Assembly: GCF_035920345.1 (NCBI RefSeq)
Contig: NZ_CP109149.1
Span: 620,001-684,000, forward strand
Length of the DNA: 64,000 nucleotides
Origin: Nocardia vinacea
GTDB taxonomy: Bacteria; Actinomycetota; Actinomycetes; Mycobacteriales; Mycobacteriaceae
Reading direction: 5' to 3'
Shown: piece by piece, positions 9,279 through 17,595 of the stretch
Numbering within the stretch: the first letter of the stretch is position 1
How the letters are laid out: each line of letters begins with the position of its first letter
Program-made: the position numbers and the translations under genes
The notes under the pieces: model-generated
Database searches by the model: none
Told to the model about the DNA's origin: nothing
Seen by the model: the letters and a program-made list of their open reading frames with translations, nothing else

Positions 9279-9321
9279 TATGTGAGTGCGAGGTTTCCCG
9301 GGGGCACTTCGCACTCACATA
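9279..9321 (-). terminator. Hairpin downstream of inhibitor-like gene
   Basis: A perfect 13-bp stem (arm TATGTGAGTGCGA, 9279-9291 with 9309-9321) with a 17-nt loop starts 11 bp after the stop of the secreted peptidase-inhibitor-like gene. It is terminator-like by position. Confidence 0.65.
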
Positions 9322-9331
9322 CCGGCGAGGT

Positions 9332-9736
9332 TCAGTGGCACATCTCCACCGCGTCGGCCTTGTTGTCCGCGCTGGATGGCAGGGTGCCCCGAGCGTTGTC
9401 CGCGACGGAGGCGAGCAGCTGCCAGCGTTCGCCCGTCCAGTTGTACACCGCGACGGTTACGCCGGTGCGGTTCCAGTACGAGGTCAAACGGTCGCCGACG
9501 CCGCCGTTGCCGATGTCGTGCAGAAAACAGCCCGCGTCGTACTGCAGGATCATGCTGCCCGTGCCATTGGCACCGTCCCAGCCGCAGAACATTCCGCCCG
9601 GGCAGTCGTAGCTCGGTGACGCGGATGCCGGGGCGGCCGAGATCATCGCGCCACCCGAGACCGTGCCGAGTGTCAGCACGGCCGCGGCGAGCGGGACCAG
9701 ACGGCGAACGGTGTTGGCGCGGTAGTTGATTTTCAT
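9332..9736 (-). CDS. Secreted peptidase inhibitor family I36-like
   Basis: A 134-residue exported protein. The first about 41 residues are a signal peptide ending ASA. The mature part begins PSYDCPGGMFCGWDGANGTG and has the beta/gamma-crystallin-like I36 pattern (SMPI-type metalloprotease inhibitor): repeated aromatic/Gly motifs, LQYDAGCFLHDIGN, LTSYWNRTG and AVYNWTGERW. Four cysteines (DCP, FCG, GCF, MCH) could form two disulfides. ATG 9736. Inhibitory activity is inferred from the family only. Confidence 0.8.
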   Translation of the reverse strand: MKINYRANTVRRLVPLAAAVLTLGTVSGGAMISAAPASASPSYDCPGGMFCGWDGANGTGSMILQYDAGCFLHDIGNGGVGDRLTSYWNRTGVTVAVYNWTGERWQLLASVADNARGTLPSSADNKADAVEMCH

Positions 9737-9882
9737 GGTGATGTCCTTCGTGAGAATCGGTGTCGGCCTTCCGACGGCTTGACACCAACTCTGTGCGGAC
9801 TCACCAACGGCCGACCAACGATCGACTAATCGGGCAGCTCAGCGCCCAGCGCGAGGTCTGGCTATTCCGTTGCTGTTGCGTT

Positions 9883-10344
9883 CTAGCCGCTTTGATCGTG
9901 CTCAGGTACCTGTGGTTCGAATGCCTGGGCAACGGCGAGGCTGTCCTCGTAGACGTGATGGCGGGTGATGAGGCCGTTTTCGACGGTGAGGTGCAGTGCG
10001 AATCGGGATCGGTAGGCGCGTCCGGTGGGGCGGGCAGTCTGACGAATTTCGCCGAGCACCACCGCATCCGGGCCGTCGACCAGGATGCGTTCGATCACGG
10101 TGCCGACCTTTTCGGGCACGTGGTGGCGAGCGATCTCGCGAAAATGCTCGGCCGCGTCGGCACGTGTGGCGCGGTGCCGAATCCATGGGGTGGCGGGTCG
10201 GTTGTGCTCGTTCTCCGGCCAATTCAGTTTCCAGTCGCTGACCGGGGCGTAGAGCGCGGCGGTGGCGTCCGGATCGCCCGCACCGATTCGGCGCAGCAAG
10301 TCCTCGACGACGGTGCGGGTGGTGATCGTCCCGAGATCGTTCAT
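9883..10344 (-). CDS. SnoaL-like/NTF2-like protein
   Basis: About 153 residues with the NTF2-like fold of SnoaL/ketosteroid-isomerase relatives: VVEDLLRRIGAGDPDATAAL, then LYAPVSDWKLNWPEN, DAAEHFREIARHHVPEKVG and the strand pairs FALHLTVENGLITRHHVYED. Such proteins are cyclases, isomerases or hydrolases of polar or aromatic substrates, or simply ligand-binding. ATG 10344 is used; an ATG at 10356 is also open. Its partner is unknown. Confidence 0.8.
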   Translation of the reverse strand: MNDLGTITTRTVVEDLLRRIGAGDPDATAALYAPVSDWKLNWPENEHNRPATPWIRHRATRADAAEHFREIARHHVPEKVGTVIERILVDGPDAVVLGEIRQTARPTGRAYRSRFALHLTVENGLITRHHVYEDSLAVAQAFEPQVPEHDQSG

Positions 10345-10465
10345 ACCTGCCACCATGCCCGCACCGATGTGCCCCGTCGATTACCTCCGACGTAATACCG
10401 TTGGCCTATTGCGCCGCACAGGCTTTCGTGTATCGACAGCGCGGAGGTACTTCTACAATCCGTGC

Positions 10466-11032
10466 GTGACGCTTGCACTCGCCGACCTGGTCGGCTACAC
10501 CGACCGCGATCTCGACACCGACCTGGCGCGTTGGTTCCCCGATACCGAAGCCGTCCAGCTTCCCGAGCAGACCCGACCGGTGGAACCGTTTCTCACGCGC
10601 CTGGCTCCCACGGACGCGGCGGCGCTGGCCGCGTTCGACCGCCGGGTGCGGTCAGGCCTGCTGCCGCAGTTTTTGGACATCTTCGACTGGTCCTACGGGT
10701 TCGATTTCGCCGGAAACGACTGCGGCATCATCGATTCGGACTACACGACCGAGCTGACCGGCGACGATGTCTACTCGATCGGTGCGGACGGCGGCGGCAA
10801 TCTGTATGTCGTACTCACCAACGGCCAAGTGGCCGTGTGGTTCCACGAGGAGCAGGTGCTCGAGGGCGGCACCCGCTTCGACAACCTCGACGTCTTCCTC
10901 TGGTCGTTCGTGCGCTATCGCGCGGTACGCGCTGGGAAACTCGACCGCTCTTCGGTTGCGGCAGACTTTCTGGTGCTCGGCCAGGACGGCGCACTCGAAC
11001 CGGAACTCGGCCTGCTGAGCCTCATGAAGTAG
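10466..11032 (+). CDS. SUKH-like hypothetical protein
   Basis: A 188-residue soluble protein. The C-terminal half has the SUKH-like signature VYSIGADGGGNLYVVLTNGQ followed by VAVWFHEEQVLEGG and FLWSFV. The N-terminus reads MTLALADLVGYTDRDLDTDL from GTG 10466; longer frames upstream lack family character. It may be an immunity-type or stress protein, but no toxin partner is nearby. This is the second SUKH-like gene in about 6 kb. Confidence 0.7.
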   Translation: MTLALADLVGYTDRDLDTDLARWFPDTEAVQLPEQTRPVEPFLTRLAPTDAAALAAFDRRVRSGLLPQFLDIFDWSYGFDFAGNDCGIIDSDYTTELTGDDVYSIGADGGGNLYVVLTNGQVAVWFHEEQVLEGGTRFDNLDVFLWSFVRYRAVRAGKLDRSSVAADFLVLGQDGALEPELGLLSLMK

Positions 11033-11146
11033 GGCTATCGAAAAGGCTCGGCGGGACGTGTATTCGGGGTGGTCGCGGATGTCGAAGCGATGGGTGAAGC
11101 CGCGGTCCGGCCAGATGTCCGTTACTCGGACGTGGTTGAACGGCGG

Positions 11147-11815
11147 CTAGCGGTTAGCGCCGGGATCGGCAACCTCGTCCGGGATCGACGGGTTCGGGGT
11201 GACCTTGCCGCCGTCCGAGCCGAGGGTGTAGGTGATGACCACCGGACCGCCCGAGGGGCAGCAGTTGGCATCGTTGCCGGTCAGCCAGCGATAGCGCACC
11301 TGGACACCGCGGTCGGAGGAGCCGACCACGCTCGTGTACGACGTCGCCTTCAGCGTCGCGGTGCCGAGATACCCGTCGTGGTTGAAGAACAGCACATGGT
11401 AGGGCGAGCTGGCCGTGCCGCGTGGCGTTGCCGCAAGCACCCAGAGCAGCTGCGGGCAGGAGCCGACCGGCGCGTCGGTGGCGCTGTCGATGATGTACGG
11501 GGCACCGCCCACCGAGGGGCCGATCGATGTGATCGCGCTGTTGACCACGCCCGAGTTCAGATCGACGCACCTGCCTTTACCCGCGGTGGCGGGGGCGTCA
11601 TCGGCCTGCGTGCGCGTCGTCACCGGCGGCTGCTGCACCGGTGTGTCCTGCGTCGAGTCCGAACCAGTCGGTGCGGCGGTGGCGGACGCGGTGGCCGGGC
11701 CCGATGCGCCGGGCGTCGGCTGTCCGGTCGCCGATGGCGTCGCGGTGCTCTGGCATCCCGCGACCGCTCCGGTCACCACGATCGCCGCGAAAACCGTGCC
11801 GATGATCCTTCTCAT
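11147..11815 (-). CDS. LppP/LprE-family lipoprotein
   Basis: A 222-residue lipoprotein anchored outside the membrane. The signal peptide MRRIIGTVFAAIVVTG ends in the lipobox VAGC, followed by a long Thr/Pro/Ala/Ser-rich linker (about residues 22-75). The folded domain has RCVDLNSGVVNSAITSIGPS, GSCPQLLWVLA, YHVLFFNHDGYLGTAT, RYRWLTGNDANCCPSGGPV and ITYTLGSDG, the LppP/LprE pattern with conserved cysteines. ATG 11815. Function of the family is not known. Confidence 0.85.
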   Translation of the reverse strand: MRRIIGTVFAAIVVTGAVAGCQSTATPSATGQPTPGASGPATASATAAPTGSDSTQDTPVQQPPVTTRTQADDAPATAGKGRCVDLNSGVVNSAITSIGPSVGGAPYIIDSATDAPVGSCPQLLWVLAATPRGTASSPYHVLFFNHDGYLGTATLKATSYTSVVGSSDRGVQVRYRWLTGNDANCCPSGGPVVITYTLGSDGGKVTPNPSIPDEVADPGANR

Positions 11816-12180
11816 TCGAATTCCCTCCCGAATTGGCTCTGCTGGGAAGGTCGGATCCGGGAGGGTTGCTGTTACGCCCCGAATTCCATGGTCTTGCTCC
11901 GGCATCGCGCGAAAGGCCGCCTCTGCCATGGAAATTGCCGACACCGAGCCATTCGCTGCCCGAGTGCCCACGCCAGGATGTCGTGCCGGGCCGTATCCCC
12001 GGGCTCGGTTCTCCAGCACCAGTGGCAGTTCCGCCATCACCGTTGAAACACTGCTCGAGCCGTTTCTGGAAATGCTATGCCGCGCATGGTGTCTCACCGC
12101 TTACCGCACTGTTGACTCCCGCGGATGTTCGGTACCTTCCCCGACCCGGCGAAGCCGTACTGGTGAGCGATGATCACGCA

Positions 12181-12927
12181 GTGACCATTCCATCAGCACT
12201 ACGTGAGTCATTGCGTGACCCGGTGTTCTGGGCGCGGTATACCTTCGCGCACGAGGGCTGCCCCGGAGCCGATCGGCTCGGCGACATCAAGGACCTGCTC
12301 GACGATGATGCCGACGAGGACTGGGATGCCGACGAGGACTGGGATGCGGACGATACGGCGTTGGACGTCGAGTTCGATGTCGGCGGCGGCTACCGCGTAC
12401 TGCTGACCGTCGACAGCTCGACCGACAGCTACAACCTGGGGATCGTCGTCCCGGACTCGACCGATGCGGCCGAGCTGGGTTGGGACGACCTGGCGGCCTG
12501 GCACCCGTACGCGCTGCGCTGGTTCGAACTCGACCTGATCTGTCGGGCAATCGCAGCCCTCGACCCACAATTGGCGCACCCCGGGGCACCACTGGCGCTG
12601 CTCTGCCGGTTCGCCGCAGTCTTCGAGGACGACGATGTGGACGAGGCAGTCGCCGCTGTGGACGCGGCGTACGTCTCACTACGTCCGCGACCGTCGGACG
12701 GCTACTGGCCGCGCGGCACCGACTGGCTCGAGCGTGCGGACTTCCGCGGCCAAGGCGTGGTCTGGCAACGCGACCAGGACGGCAACCTGTGGGCCTATCA
12801 GGGAGACGACGAAAAGGTGGACTTCTACAGCACACGTTCGGAACCGGTAGCCGGTACGGAATACTTTCCGCACGCCCAGCTGAAGGCTCTGCTGGCCGCC
12901 GCAGCCGCCACGCGGTCGGCGAGATAG
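12181..12927 (+). CDS. Hypothetical acidic protein with Asp/Glu repeat
   Basis: About 248 residues from GTG 12181 (an alternative GTG is at 12163). Near residue 43 an acidic stretch arises from an exact 18-bp tandem duplication (12307-12342, unit DADEDW) plus a partial third copy. The rest is mixed alpha/beta: YRVLLTVDSSTDSYNLGIVV, then DDLAAWHPYALRWFELDLIC and QRDQDGNLWAYQGD. No family recognised. Length variation in the acidic repeat between strains is likely. Confidence 0.65.
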   Translation: MTIPSALRESLRDPVFWARYTFAHEGCPGADRLGDIKDLLDDDADEDWDADEDWDADDTALDVEFDVGGGYRVLLTVDSSTDSYNLGIVVPDSTDAAELGWDDLAAWHPYALRWFELDLICRAIAALDPQLAHPGAPLALLCRFAAVFEDDDVDEAVAAVDAAYVSLRPRPSDGYWPRGTDWLERADFRGQGVVWQRDQDGNLWAYQGDDEKVDFYSTRSEPVAGTEYFPHAQLKALLAAAAATRSAR

Positions 12928-12948
12928 ACCTGAAAACGACCAGCGGCC

Positions 12949-13047
12949 CGCGAACAACTGCACAACATCTACACCGGCCGCATCCAGCCGCTCGAAGCGC
13001 GAATCAACCGCTGGGGCCAGGAAACCGGAATACGCCCTTCGCAATAG
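12949..13047 (+). pseudogene. Unidentified gene-end fragment
   Basis: One plus-strand frame reads AAREQLHNIYTGRIQPLEAR then INRWGQETGIRP before a stop at 13045-13047. It has coding character but no start and cannot be assigned. It probably marks the 3' end of a lost gene. Confidence 0.3.
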
Positions 13048-13056
13048 GCGCGGCCT

Positions 13057-13085
13057 GAATATGGAAGGAACTCCCTTCCATATTC
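13057..13085. terminator. 12-bp stem-loop upstream of helR
   Basis: Arms GAATATGGAAGG and CCTTCCATATTC (13057-13068, 13074-13085) are perfect with a 5-nt loop. It separates the previous gene debris from the helR control region and may act as a terminator for upstream transcription. An operator function is the alternative. Confidence 0.5.
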
Positions 13086-13102
13086 AATCTATAGCGCACC
13101 CG

Positions 13103-13122
13103 GGGGCTTGCGGCAAGACCCC
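13103..13122 (+). promoter_or_regulatory. Rifamycin-associated element-like palindrome
   Basis: The sequence GGGGCTTGCGGCAAGACCCC lies 190 bp upstream of the helR-type start. It matches, as I recall it, the 19-20 bp inverted repeat called the rifamycin-associated element (RAE), found upstream of rifamycin-inactivating and helR genes in actinomycetes. TTGCGG inside it (13108-13113) and CAGAAT (13133-13138), 19 bp apart, could be the -35 and -10 boxes. Confidence 0.75.
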
Positions 13123-13311
13123 GGTCGTACCGCAGAATCACTGGCCGAAGCCAGAACGTGCGGAAATAGGAGTCGCGAATTGCGTGAGTTGCTGTCGACG
13201 TATGGATCGCGCGGGGATGTCCGCGACCACGCCATCGGCGACCAGCCGTACCCGGCGACGGATCCGGTCCTGGACCCGGGGCAGGAGACGAGCCGAGAAA
13301 GGGAGGGACAT

Positions 13312-15522
13312 ATGACGACTCAGGGGTACGAAGACGAATTGCAGTCCGAGCGAAGCTACGTGGCCGGGCTCTATACGCGGCTCGATGCCGAACGCGCGCG
13401 CGTGAAGGGAAATTACACCGCGGCGTTGCGGGGAACCGGGGGGACACCCATGGAACGGGATGTCGAGGTGCGCACGCTGGCCAGGGAGGCGAAGCGGCTG
13501 GACGTGGCTGACAACGGGCTGTGTTTCGGCAGGTTGGACACCGTTTCGGGCGAACATTCCTATATCGGCCGGATCGGCATCTTCGACGAGGAGAACGAGT
13601 ACGAGCCGCTGTTGCTCGATTGGCGGGCACCGGCGTCGCGGGCATTCTATGTCGCCACTGCCGCGACCCCCGAGAACATGCGTAGACGCCGCCAGTTTCA
13701 CACGCATGGACGTCGAGTTGTCGATTTCACCGACGAGGTGCTCGGCCGTCCGAATGATGGCGAGCGCGGGGACGCGGCCTTGCTCGCGGCGGTCAATGCA
13801 CCGCGCGGTGCGGGGATGCGCGACATCGTGGCGACGATCCAGGCCGAACAGGACCGGATCATCCGGCTCGATCACCCGGGTGTGCTGGTGATCGAGGGTG
13901 GCCCGGGCACCGGGAAGACCGTGGTGGCGCTGCACCGCGTCGCGTACCTGCTCTACACCCAGCGGGAGCGGATGGAGCGCCACGGTGTGCTCGTAGTCGG
14001 GCCGAATCCGGCGTTCCTCAACCACATCGGCCGCGTGCTGCCGTCGCTGGGCGAGACGAATGTCGTGTTCATGACCACCGGCGATCTGCTGCCCGGTTTG
14101 CGCGTCACCGCCGAGGACGCCGCGGATGCCGCGCGGCTCAAGGGCTCGCTGAAGATTCTGGACGTGCTCGCGGCGGCCATCGCCGATCGGCAGCGGGTGC
14201 CGGAGCATCCGGTGCCTATCGAACTGCAAGACGTCACGGTGCGAATCGACACCGAGACCGCGGAGTGGGCGAGGGAGGAGGCACGGGCGAGCGGACTGCC
14301 GCACAACGAGGCCCGCGCGGTGTTCAGCGAGATCGTCACCTACGTGCTCACCGAACGGGCGATAGCCCGGATCGGCCGAGGCTGGCTGACCAGGAAGGAC
14401 CGCAAAGCATGGGAGAATCTGCGGACCGACCTGCTCGCCGAGCTCGCCTGCAACGACCGGTTCACCGCCGCGCTCGATGAACTCTGGCCGATCATGACGC
14501 CGGAAACATTTCTGGCACAGTTGTATTCGTCCTCTGAACGGTTGCGCGCGTCTGGCGCCGACCAGTCCCTGTGGCGCGTCGATGGCGAAGCCTGGACGGT
14601 GTCGGACGTGCCGCTGCTCGACGAACTGGTCGACCTGCTGGGCCGCGACAAGGCAGCCGACGAGGCCGCCGCGCGCGCCGCCGAGCGGGAACGCAAGGCC
14701 GAGGCCGAGTACGCCGCAGGCGTGTTCGACACTCTGATCAAGCGCGAGGACCTGAACGACGACATCGGCCTGCTCGCCCAGGACATGCTCTACGCCGAGG
14801 ACCTCGCCGAGCGCTTCCTCGAACGCGACACCCGTGAACTCGTCGAACGCGCTGCCGCGGACCGGGATTGGACTTATCGACACGTCGTGGTCGACGAAGC
14901 CCAGGAGCTGTCCGAAATGGACTGGCGGGTCCTGATGCGGCGCTGCCCGGGCCGATCCTTCACGGTGGTAGGTGATCTCGCGCAACGCAGGTCGGTGGCC
15001 GGAGCGACATCGTGGGACACGATGTTCGAACCGTACGTGCCCGGTCGCTGGGTCTATCGGTCGCTGTCGGTGAACTACCGCACCCCGGCGGAGATCATGA
15101 CCGTTGCCGCCGCGGTGCTCGCCGAGTTCGCACCGGGAGTCCAGCCACCGGAGTCGGTCCGCGCATGTGGCGTCCAGCCCTGGTCCAGGCAGGTCACCGA
15201 GGACGAATTGCCCAATGCCATAGCGGAATTCGTACGTGACGAAGCGGGTCGCGAAGGCACCGGCATCGTGATCGGGCCACCGGGTGTGCCGGGCACGGTG
15301 CCTGCCTCGGAGACGAAGGGCCTGGAATTCGACGCCGTCCTGGTCGTGGAACCGGAACGAATCCTCGCCGAGGGCCCACGCGGCGCAGCCGAACTCTACG
15401 TCGCTTTGACCCGCGCCACCCAGCGCCTCGGTGTCTTGCATCATGGCCCCCTACCGCAGGCCCTAACCGGACTCGCCGAAATCGGCGCTCGCGCCGAGGC
15501 CGGTAATCGCGGGTCGGCTTGA
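13312..15522 (+). CDS. helR: HelR/HelD-type RNA polymerase-associated helicase
   Basis: A 736-residue superfamily 1 ATPase. HelD proteins dislodge stalled RNA polymerase; HelR does so for rifamycin-bound polymerase and gives resistance. Seen here: an N-terminal coiled coil for the secondary channel (about residues 5-65, EDELQSERSYVAGLYTRLDA), LLLDWRAPASRAFY, Walker A GGPGTGKT (196-203), Walker B VVVDEAQELSEMDW, GDLAQRRS, the motif IV-like SLSVNYRTPAEI and the late ETKGLEFDAVLVVEP and ELYVALTRATQRL motifs. ATG 13312 follows GGGAGGG. The RAE-like palindrome upstream favours HelR over housekeeping HelD. A strong hairpin follows. Confidence 0.9.
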   Translation: MTTQGYEDELQSERSYVAGLYTRLDAERARVKGNYTAALRGTGGTPMERDVEVRTLAREAKRLDVADNGLCFGRLDTVSGEHSYIGRIGIFDEENEYEPLLLDWRAPASRAFYVATAATPENMRRRRQFHTHGRRVVDFTDEVLGRPNDGERGDAALLAAVNAPRGAGMRDIVATIQAEQDRIIRLDHPGVLVIEGGPGTGKTVVALHRVAYLLYTQRERMERHGVLVVGPNPAFLNHIGRVLPSLGETNVVFMTTGDLLPGLRVTAEDAADAARLKGSLKILDVLAAAIADRQRVPEHPVPIELQDVTVRIDTETAEWAREEARASGLPHNEARAVFSEIVTYVLTERAIARIGRGWLTRKDRKAWENLRTDLLAELACNDRFTAALDELWPIMTPETFLAQLYSSSERLRASGADQSLWRVDGEAWTVSDVPLLDELVDLLGRDKAADEAAARAAERERKAEAEYAAGVFDTLIKREDLNDDIGLLAQDMLYAEDLAERFLERDTRELVERAAADRDWTYRHVVVDEAQELSEMDWRVLMRRCPGRSFTVVGDLAQRRSVAGATSWDTMFEPYVPGRWVYRSLSVNYRTPAEIMTVAAAVLAEFAPGVQPPESVRACGVQPWSRQVTEDELPNAIAEFVRDEAGREGTGIVIGPPGVPGTVPASETKGLEFDAVLVVEPERILAEGPRGAAELYVALTRATQRLGVLHHGPLPQALTGLAEIGARAEAGNRGSA

Positions 15523-15532
15523 CGATTCGTGT

Positions 15533-15560
15533 GCGGCCCCGGACGCGATACCGGGGCCGC
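15533..15560 (+). terminator. Terminator hairpin between convergent genes
   Basis: A 10-bp G/C stem (GCGGCCCCGG with CCGGGGCCGC) and 8-nt loop ACGCGATA starts 11 bp after the helR stop and lies before the convergent DUF1772 gene, so it can serve either strand. Confidence 0.75.
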
Positions 15561-15629
15561 CGTCGACGGCGTAGATGATCTCGCCCGGGTCGTCGGAGTG
15601 CAGGCGGACGGACGGCTCGGCCGGTGTCG

Positions 15630-16160
15630 TCATCGGGTTGTCGAGGCGACCTCGGCCGGAAGTTCGTCGTCGGCGGAGCGGGGGCGTGGGGCGTTGTCGT
15701 GGGGCGGGATGGATCCGACGACGACTGTGATCACGAGGAGGAACGCGATCAATGCGCAACCGGTTCGGGTGAAATGGAACAGTTCCCAACGTCGCAGGAT
15801 GTCGGCGTAGTCGCTGGGTGGCGTCCCTATGGCCCAGCGTTTGATCTGCTGGTTGATCGGTACGTTTCCGAAGCGGGTCACCAGGAATGAGATGAACGTC
15901 AGCGCTGAGGCACCCGCCGCGATCCACCGCGGCCATGACTTCGACCGTATTGCCAGGATCAGCGTGCTCAGGACGGCGAGACCCATCAGTGACTGCATCA
16001 CCGGGCCGTTGACGCGCATCAGCGCGGTATGAAAAGTGAACCGAACATCAAGGGGCACTTCGCGAAACGCGTACAGCACGTTCACCGCGCCGTAGCCGAA
16101 CGCACCGGCGAGCAGGCCGGGGAACAGCAGCGCCGCGGCCCGGACGGATTTCGACAACAT
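15630..16160 (-). CDS. DUF1772/anthrone oxygenase-like membrane protein
   Basis: A 176-residue integral membrane protein with four predicted helices (AAALLFPGLLAGAFGYGAVN, GPVMQSLMGLAVLSTLILAI, WIAAGASALTFISFLVTRFG, GCALIAFLLVITVVVGSI). The conserved VTRFGNVPINQQIKRW followed by WELFHFTR identifies DUF1772, a family that includes anthrone oxygenases. ATG 16160 follows GGGAG. It is divergent from a TetR regulator; the two 10-bp-arm palindromes between them suggest repression by TetR. Confidence 0.88.
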   Translation of the reverse strand: MLSKSVRAAALLFPGLLAGAFGYGAVNVLYAFREVPLDVRFTFHTALMRVNGPVMQSLMGLAVLSTLILAIRSKSWPRWIAAGASALTFISFLVTRFGNVPINQQIKRWAIGTPPSDYADILRRWELFHFTRTGCALIAFLLVITVVVGSIPPHDNAPRPRSADDELPAEVASTTR

Positions 16161-16175
16161 CGGAACTCCCATCTC

Positions 16176-16247
16176 ATATCGCAACATCAAGTTGCGATAT
16201 CGTCAGCATGCCTGCCGTACGCCGATATCGCAACAAGGAGTTGCAAT
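16176..16247. promoter_or_regulatory. Two TetR operator sites
   Basis: Site 1 (16176-16200) is ATATCGCAAC-ATCAA-GTTGCGATAT with perfect 10-bp arms. Site 2 (16225-16247) repeats ATATCGCAAC-AAGGA-GTTGCAAT with the same 5-nt spacer and runs into the tetR start codon. Two copies of one palindrome in the divergent region imply autorepression plus control of the DUF1772 gene. Confidence 0.8.
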
Positions 16248-16815
16248 GACCGCACCCCTCGGACGCGGACCGAAGGTTCGCGCCGCCGTGCTCGCCGCGA
16301 CCGTCGACGAGTTGAGCGAGCACGGGTACGCCGCGTTCACCGTCGAGAACGTCGCCCAGCGCGTCGGTGTGCACAAGACCACCGTCTACCGGCGCTGGGC
16401 CGACCGGGACGAACTGATCGCCGATGCGCTGGCCGACAGCGTCGAAGCGGAAATCCCCATCCCCGATTCGGGTTCGGTCGAGGACGACCTGCGCGCGCTG
16501 GCGCGCAGTCTGGTCGCGTGGATCAGCAGCCCGTCCGGCCGGGCGGTCCTCGCTGTCATGCTGTCCAACGCCGCACCGCCCGATCAGACCCGCCATGCGT
16601 TCCGTGACCGCATCCGCAAGGCGCTGCCGGTCGTGACGCGCGCGGTCGAACGCGGTGAACTCCCCGCTGGCACAAACCCCGCCGAGCTGATCAAAACTCT
16701 TGTGGCGCCGATCTATTTCCGCGTACTGATCACCCGTGAGCCGGTGGACGACAGCACCGCCGACGCGGCCGCGGCAGTGGCTTTGACCGCGGCGCGCGCC
16801 GGTCTGTTCGGCTGA
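16246..16815 (+). CDS. TetR-family regulator
   Basis: 189 residues. The N-terminal HTH reads RAAVLAATVDELSEHGYAAF then VENVAQRVGVHKTTVYRRWA, the canonical TetR DNA-binding domain; the C-terminal domain is of the TetR_C type with DLRALARSLVAWI and VLITREPVD. ATG 16246 lies inside the second operator half-site, preceded by AAGGAG. Divergent from the DUF1772 membrane protein, its probable target. Ligand unknown. Confidence 0.92.
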   Translation: MTAPLGRGPKVRAAVLAATVDELSEHGYAAFTVENVAQRVGVHKTTVYRRWADRDELIADALADSVEAEIPIPDSGSVEDDLRALARSLVAWISSPSGRAVLAVMLSNAAPPDQTRHAFRDRIRKALPVVTRAVERGELPAGTNPAELIKTLVAPIYFRVLITREPVDDSTADAAAAVALTAARAGLFG

Positions 16816-16992
16816 GCCTGGTGAAACAAATCGGTTGTCGGAATCGTGGCGGCCGAGCAGTATGCCCCGAAAAATCGGTAGCCCACACCATCGCATGGGT
16901 AAACGCCGAACTGATGAAGAACGCCACCGAGATCGGCCAGTTGCGGCTCCTGCGGTCAGCTCGAAACACCGAATGAGGCAGACGGATTCAAG

Positions 16993-17475
16993 TCACCCTC
17001 GCTCGGCTCCGTCCGGCCAAACGATCTCCACCGGCAGGCCACGGGCTCGCGCCAGCGCGACCACCGTGCCGGTCCCGCCTTGGCCGCCGGCCTCGCCATC
17101 CCATACCGCGACGAGCCGATCGCAGGATGACAGCATGGCTTCGTTGGCGGCCTCGTAGGCTTCCCGCCCGGCGTCGTCGAAGTCCATGATGCGCACAGTT
17201 TCGGCGCGTGCGATCAGCTCGTCGAACAGCTCCGCGTGGTCGGGTTTCACCTTCCGCTGTCGATAATTCGTCGACGGCAGCACCACTTCCAGCCGCCCAC
17301 CGGCATCGAGCACGGCCCGGGCGAATACCGAGTCAGCACCGCGCGCAATGCAGCTGACACCCACGAGATCCTCGGGGTCTCCTTGTCTGGCAAGGACTTT
17401 CCTGATCGCGTCGTACACGAACGGGACTGTGTCGGCCGTGATATTCATATGTCCGGTGACGCCGATGCGAGCCAT
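16993..17475 (-). CDS. SLOG-like Rossmann nucleotide-binding protein
   Basis: 160 residues. It begins MARIGVTGHMNI, followed by SCIARGADSVFARAVLDAGG, LEVVLPSTNYR and CDRLVAVWDGEAGGQGGTG, the order of motifs seen in SLOG/LOG-like Rossmann proteins that bind nucleotides or sugars-phosphates. ATG 17475. Members of this superfamily range from cytokinin-activating phosphoribohydrolases to sensors in defence systems; no partner gene is adjacent, so no function is assigned. Confidence 0.75.
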   Translation of the reverse strand: MARIGVTGHMNITADTVPFVYDAIRKVLARQGDPEDLVGVSCIARGADSVFARAVLDAGGRLEVVLPSTNYRQRKVKPDHAELFDELIARAETVRIMDFDDAGREAYEAANEAMLSSCDRLVAVWDGEAGGQGGTGTVVALARARGLPVEIVWPDGAERG

Positions 17476-17595
17476 GGGAACTTTCTATACCGCCACCGGA
17501 GGTCGCATCCGGGCGCGGTCAGGCAATAACGTCGATTGGTGACGTAGACCTCGACCGACACGGACTGGGCTGCCCGGTCAAAGCCCCACGGCGGG

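Noticed and set aside
13138..15444. 768-codon open frame opposite helR
   Set aside because: Antisense shadow; all helicase motifs are on the plus strand.
16858..16980. Plus-strand coding-like fragment ending QLRLLRSARNTE
   Set aside because: It is only about 37 codons, has no start, and matches no family I can name.
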